Origin: Apostichopus japonicus
Lineage: Eukaryota; Echinodermata; Holothuroidea; Aspidochirotida; Stichopodidae
Assembly (NCBI RefSeq): GCF_037975245.1
Contig: NC_092572.1
Span: 11,293,769-11,357,768, forward strand
Reading direction: 5' to 3'
DNA: 64,000 nt
A program made the translations under genes and the position numbers. Below the pieces are notes generated by a model. That model saw only the letters and a list, made by a program, of their open reading frames with translations, was not told where the DNA came from and searched no databases. Numbering within the stretch: the first letter of the stretch is position 1; each line of letters opens with the position of its first letter. Below, piece by piece: positions 61,201 to 64,000 of the stretch.

Positions 61201-63164
61201 TACAGGAGCAGATCCAATGGCATGGGGGTACAACCCCTTCTCCACCCTTCGATTTTGCAATGTTCCACAAAATCTAAATGCATGTGTAAGCATAACGCTT
61301 CGTTAACGCCTAAATGTACGAGCATAGACCCATAATTTATTGCCTAAATATGCCTCAAAATTCAACTTTTCATGCCCACAATTCGATACTTCAATTAACT
61401 GCGATATTATTTTGTGTAATATATAGTTTTAGGATTAGCAACATTTATTGGTGTACAAGGGAGTCTTGACATTTACTTAACTGTTATAATATTTTGAGTA
61501 ATATATAGTATAGAATTAGCAACATTTATTGGTGTACTAAGGATTCATGACATTCAATTAACTGTGATATTATTTTGAGGAATATATAGTATAGGATTAG
61601 CAACATTTATTGGTGTACTAAGGAGTCTTGACGTTCAACTCGATACTTTCCGAGAAGGGGTGAGATTCACTATCCAGGAATGTTAACGTTTACCATGACA
61701 AACGTTGCTAAGGCAATAGGCACCAATGTCCAACCGACGCAATAGATCATCCTCCCTATCGGAGCGATGAGATGAAAAATACATACATGTAGATGTCACT
61801 GATACATGACACGGTGAGATATTTAGACTCTCTTTTAGGGAAAAATTTAGTAGAGGGTATTGCCCTTCATATCACGTCCGTTTAATCCTCTACAGGGGCA
61901 GATCCAATGGCATGGGGGTGCAACCCATTTTCATCCTTCTATTTTGCAATGTTCCACAAAATTTAAAAGCTCTGTAAAAGCATAACCCTTCCTTAATGCC
62001 TAATGATACTAGCATAGACCTATCATTTATTGCCTAAATATGCCTCAAAATGCAACTTTTCATGTCCACAATTCGATACTTCAATTAACTGTGATATTAT
62101 TTTGAGTAATATATAGTATAGGATTAGCAACATTTATTGGTGTACTAGGGAGTCTTGGTATTGAATTAACTGTGATATTATTTTGAGCAATATATAGTAT
62201 AAGATTAGTAACATTTATAGGTGTACTAGGGAGTCTTGGCATTCAATTAACTGTGATATTATTTTGAATACTAATGGTATAGGATTGGCAACATTTATTG
62301 GTGTACTAGCGATTCTTGATATTCAATTCGATACTTTTCGAGAAGGGGGTGTGAGAAGCCGCCAGACCCTCATATATGTGAGGCGCTACAAGGACTCAAA
62401 CCCCCTTTTGTAAGCATCCTGGCGACATTTTAAATCGCTTCTTCGTAGCGGGTGGTTGGAGTTGGGGGGGGGGGGGGGGTTATTGATGAATTTTCGCAGA
62501 TTGTAACTTTCCATAAAAAGTCGATCCAATTTGTTTATGAGCATGATACACAAGTTGTAAAAGGTTGTGTACAATTGCAGTATTTTTTTAAGGCAAAATA
62601 GGACTTCCATTGAAATGACAACAACTTCAAATGAATAATTGTTTTTATGAAATATTTTTCCCAGTCTCCTTTGAAGGGTTCGAGACGTCGGGACGGTTGG
62701 GGTGTTTCCCCAATATTTTGAAGACCAATGGGGTACATGTGGACGTCCCCCTCCCGGTCCTATATAGTTTTCTATATAGGTTCTATAGAAAACCTGTTTG
62801 TGGATCTCTCTTACAAAGGTCATATATTTTATCATTGATTACCTTCTCTTATCTTTTTTTTCATTTCCAGGACCTCCATTAACCCCCTTATCTGTTACCT
62901 CGTCAAGTGTGACCCTTACCTCTATAATATTGCACGTGGGCAGTCCGGTTGTAACCGGTGGTAATCCAACGACTATGTTTAAGATTGTATACCGTAAGAT
63001 TGGGAGAGTGACAATGGTATTGAAGCAGTTCCCAGCTACCTAAGAGATCTTACTCACTGGGCTTCGAGAGACGACGACGTACGCCGTCGCTGTTTCCGCT
63101 GGTAATCCAGCCGGATGGAGCAATTATTCTGAAGGATTTTTCGTTTCAACACGAATGGTATCAG
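52218..63164 (+). CDS. Gene C: Ig / fibronectin-III surface protein, possibly incomplete
   Basis: Exons 52218-52260 (signal), 55309-55650 (Ig1), 56153-56422 (Ig2), 58627-58814 plus 59132-59225 (Ig3 split over two exons) and 62871-63164 (fibronectin III). Phases are 1,1,1,0,1,1 and all junctions are GT/AG. No transmembrane segment is seen inside the window, so the gene may continue to the right. The FN3 exon has an in-frame TAA at 63041-63043, so this allele may be truncated or a recent pseudogene. Ig-then-FN3 order is common in adhesion molecules and some receptor kinases; which applies here is unknown. Confidence 0.72.
53301..53545. repeat. Probable MITE-family member
   Basis: Starts CAGTGGCGCAC, resembling the end of the 45.4 kb element, and contains CCCCTCCCCTTTG followed by a GGCTGAGATGCAAAGTG-like segment. 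The right border is not defined. Confidence 0.45.
53715..53870. repeat. Polypyrimidine tract
   Basis: About 150 bases of C/T-rich sequence. The open frames across it on both strands are compositional artefacts. Confidence 0.85.
55309..55650 (+). CDS. Gene C exon 2: Ig domain 1
   Basis: 114 codons, phase 1-1, acceptor TTTTCTCTCAG, donor GTGACA. Ig core: PVSIKCTFINT and EGDAGIWQCTATF. The sequence after the first Cys has no clear tryptophan (MKQSHDG). Confidence 0.85.
56153..56422 (+). CDS. Gene C exon 3: Ig domain 2
   Basis: 90 codons, phase 1-1. A textbook I-set domain: LVNLQCNATGDPEPRVSW and SDGGNYMCTAVNILGKDNAT. Acceptor CGCCCCCAG, donor GTGAGT. Confidence 0.93.
58627..58814 (+). CDS. Gene C exon 4: Ig domain 3, first half
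   Basis: 62 codons, phase 1 to 0. Encodes VLVTLSVTVSAYPYPSVTWY, where the first Ig cysteine is replaced by Val in the LSVTV strand, and ISNTVEGIYSLQ at the end. Acceptor TTCTTTATACAG. Confidence 0.82.
59132..59225 (+). CDS. Gene C exon 5: Ig domain 3, second half
   Basis: 31 codons, phase 0 to 1. FAPENTDFGRYSCILENTFG is the D-x-G-x-Y-x-C ending of an I-set domain. Donor GTAAGT. Confidence 0.87.
59470..59690. repeat. Diverged repeat, copy 1
   Basis: Shares order and wording with about 62460-62640 (TTTTCATAAAAGGAGATTCAATTTG versus TTTCCATAAAAAGTCGATCC, then a GTTGTG-containing block). Confidence 0.5.
60250..60410. repeat. Dispersed repeat, copy 1
   Basis: Near-identical to about 61685-61835, including ATGACAAACGTTGCTAAGGC and the CTATCGGAGCGATGAGATG block. 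Confidence 0.88.
61148..62340. repeat. Compound repeat region with about 81-base tandem units
   Basis: Two arrays (about 61390-61640 and 62085-62335), each with roughly three units of the form GATATTATTTTGAGTAATAT then GGATTAGCAACATTTATTGG. In the first array, units start near 61398, 61480 and 61561. The leaders at about 61148-61390 and 61848-62085 also match, and the block 61685-61835 repeats 60250-60410. The region arose by nested duplication. Confidence 0.85.
62871..63164 (+). pseudogene. Gene C exon 6: fibronectin type III with in-frame stop
   Basis: 294 bases, phase 1-1, acceptor with a strong pyrimidine tract ending TTTCCAG. It encodes PPLTPLSVTSSSVTLTSI and, after the TAA at 63041-63043, ILLTGLRETTTYAVAVSAGN then WSNYSEGFFVST, the second half of an FN3 fold in the same frame. 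The donor (GTTGGT) is weak. Without the TAA the exon would be an ordinary FN3 domain. Confidence 0.78.
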
Positions 63165-63169
63165 GTTGG

Positions 63170-64000
63170 TGCTTTGTACTTATGTTAAGGGTCATTATAG
63201 GGTTGACCTGAATAAGTAAACATACGTGGGTTTCAAGTCATGGTAAGTTATTGTTAGCTCTTTGCAAGCCTTTAACATGCGCGAAGCCATGGTTTATTGG
63301 GTCCTTCCTTTTCCCGGTCCCACTGTCACTGGGTTGTGGGGATTGATTGGATCGATGATTTCCAGGAATATTTTGAAAGTCATGGAGGTGAGAATAACAC
63401 CTCATTCACGGGAAATATAATTTAGAGCAATATATATTCGGTATAACATATGACAGAGAACAGTTAATTAATGTCGAAAACTTTCAATTTATTAATATGC
63501 TTGTTTTCAAAATGTTTGAGTGCGTGGAGTTCTTGGAGTTTGCATTTAATGGGGCACTCTAATCCGATACAAAATTATCAAAGGATTCTCTCATGTGGGT
63601 CCAATCTAGTTCCGCGAAACTTAACAAGATGCAGTTACTGCAGCTCATAACGGTACCATGAGTAGGTTAGTGATGTTTACACAATTTCGTTCGTTATCGA
63701 TCTTTTAAACCATTTGGCGTAGTTTCAAATCTTAATAACTTATTTAAGTAACATCCTGCGTACATGCAGTGCTTGTAAGCGCTTTTCTGCGATCAATGGT
63801 AGGCCTAGAGTGGTTCAGTGACATGTAAATAGCGGTAACACATCATGCGCATTACAACCGAAAGCGTCCTCTGAAAAAAGCTGGAGAGTGCCAGTAATTA
63901 TTCATTTGTACAGAAACTATAGCTCAATAAGTATATTTTATTCTTTACGTACCCTAACGATAACAGTCATATTGACATATACTGAAGTACAAAAGCCTAA
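63170..64000. other. Right end of window, no feature recognised
   Basis: Downstream of the FN3 exon. No further exon of gene C was identified before the window ends. Confidence 0.4.

Noticed and set aside
61390-62335. Possible CRISPR-like array
   Set aside because: Units are about 81 bases with no short spacer structure, in animal DNA. They are ordinary tandem repeats.

Overview
The window looks like intron-rich, AT-rich nuclear DNA from a marine invertebrate animal. An echinoderm, perhaps a sea cucumber, is my best guess. That guess is an inference from three things: expanded immunoglobulin (Ig) receptor genes, CR1-type and Ty3/gypsy retroelements, and many short terminal-inverted-repeat elements. 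Genes were rebuilt by hand from open frames joined at GT/AG splice sites with matching phase. No transcript evidence was available.

Three Ig-superfamily genes make up the native content. Gene A (minus strand, about 13815 to 2772) encodes a signal peptide, five Ig domains (one per phase 1-1 exon), a transmembrane segment and a tyrosine-kinase-like domain. Its HRD, catalytic-loop Asn and DFG positions are all replaced, so it reads as a receptor pseudokinase. Its short C-terminal tail carries a YTPM motif. One stretch of its kinase N-lobe (between 8559 and 6804) is unresolved. Gene B (minus strand, about 38412 to 26642) encodes a signal peptide, four Ig-like domains, a transmembrane segment and a cytoplasmic tail. 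That tail is built from seven tiny symmetric exons of 36-51 bases plus a terminal exon, and the mini-exons and their introns have been duplicated in tandem. Gene C (plus strand, from 52218 to at least 63164) encodes a signal peptide, three Ig-like domains and a fibronectin type III exon that contains an in-frame TAA. It may run off the window.

Between the genes lie mobile elements in various states of decay. They include a CR1/L2-like LINE scrap (1190-1730) and a 5'-truncated Ty3/gypsy pol (about 15100-19430) with several nonsense codons and frameshifts. There is also a nearly intact CR1-like LINE (about 45905-49740, minus strand) with one nonsense codon in its reverse transcriptase. A hAT-like MITE has a perfect 8-base target duplication (45395-45758), another inverted-repeat element lies at 24162-24672, and a Tc1/mariner-like insertion sits inside one copy of a gene B duplication. 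Tandem and dispersed duplications fill 38.8-45.2 kb and 59.4-62.6 kb. No tRNA, rRNA or CRISPR was recognised.

The three Ig genes share one architecture: a phase-1 signal exon followed by Ig exons that are mostly phase 1-1. This suggests a local family of surface receptors that diverged mainly in the cytoplasmic part (pseudokinase in A, mini-exon tail in B, unknown in C).
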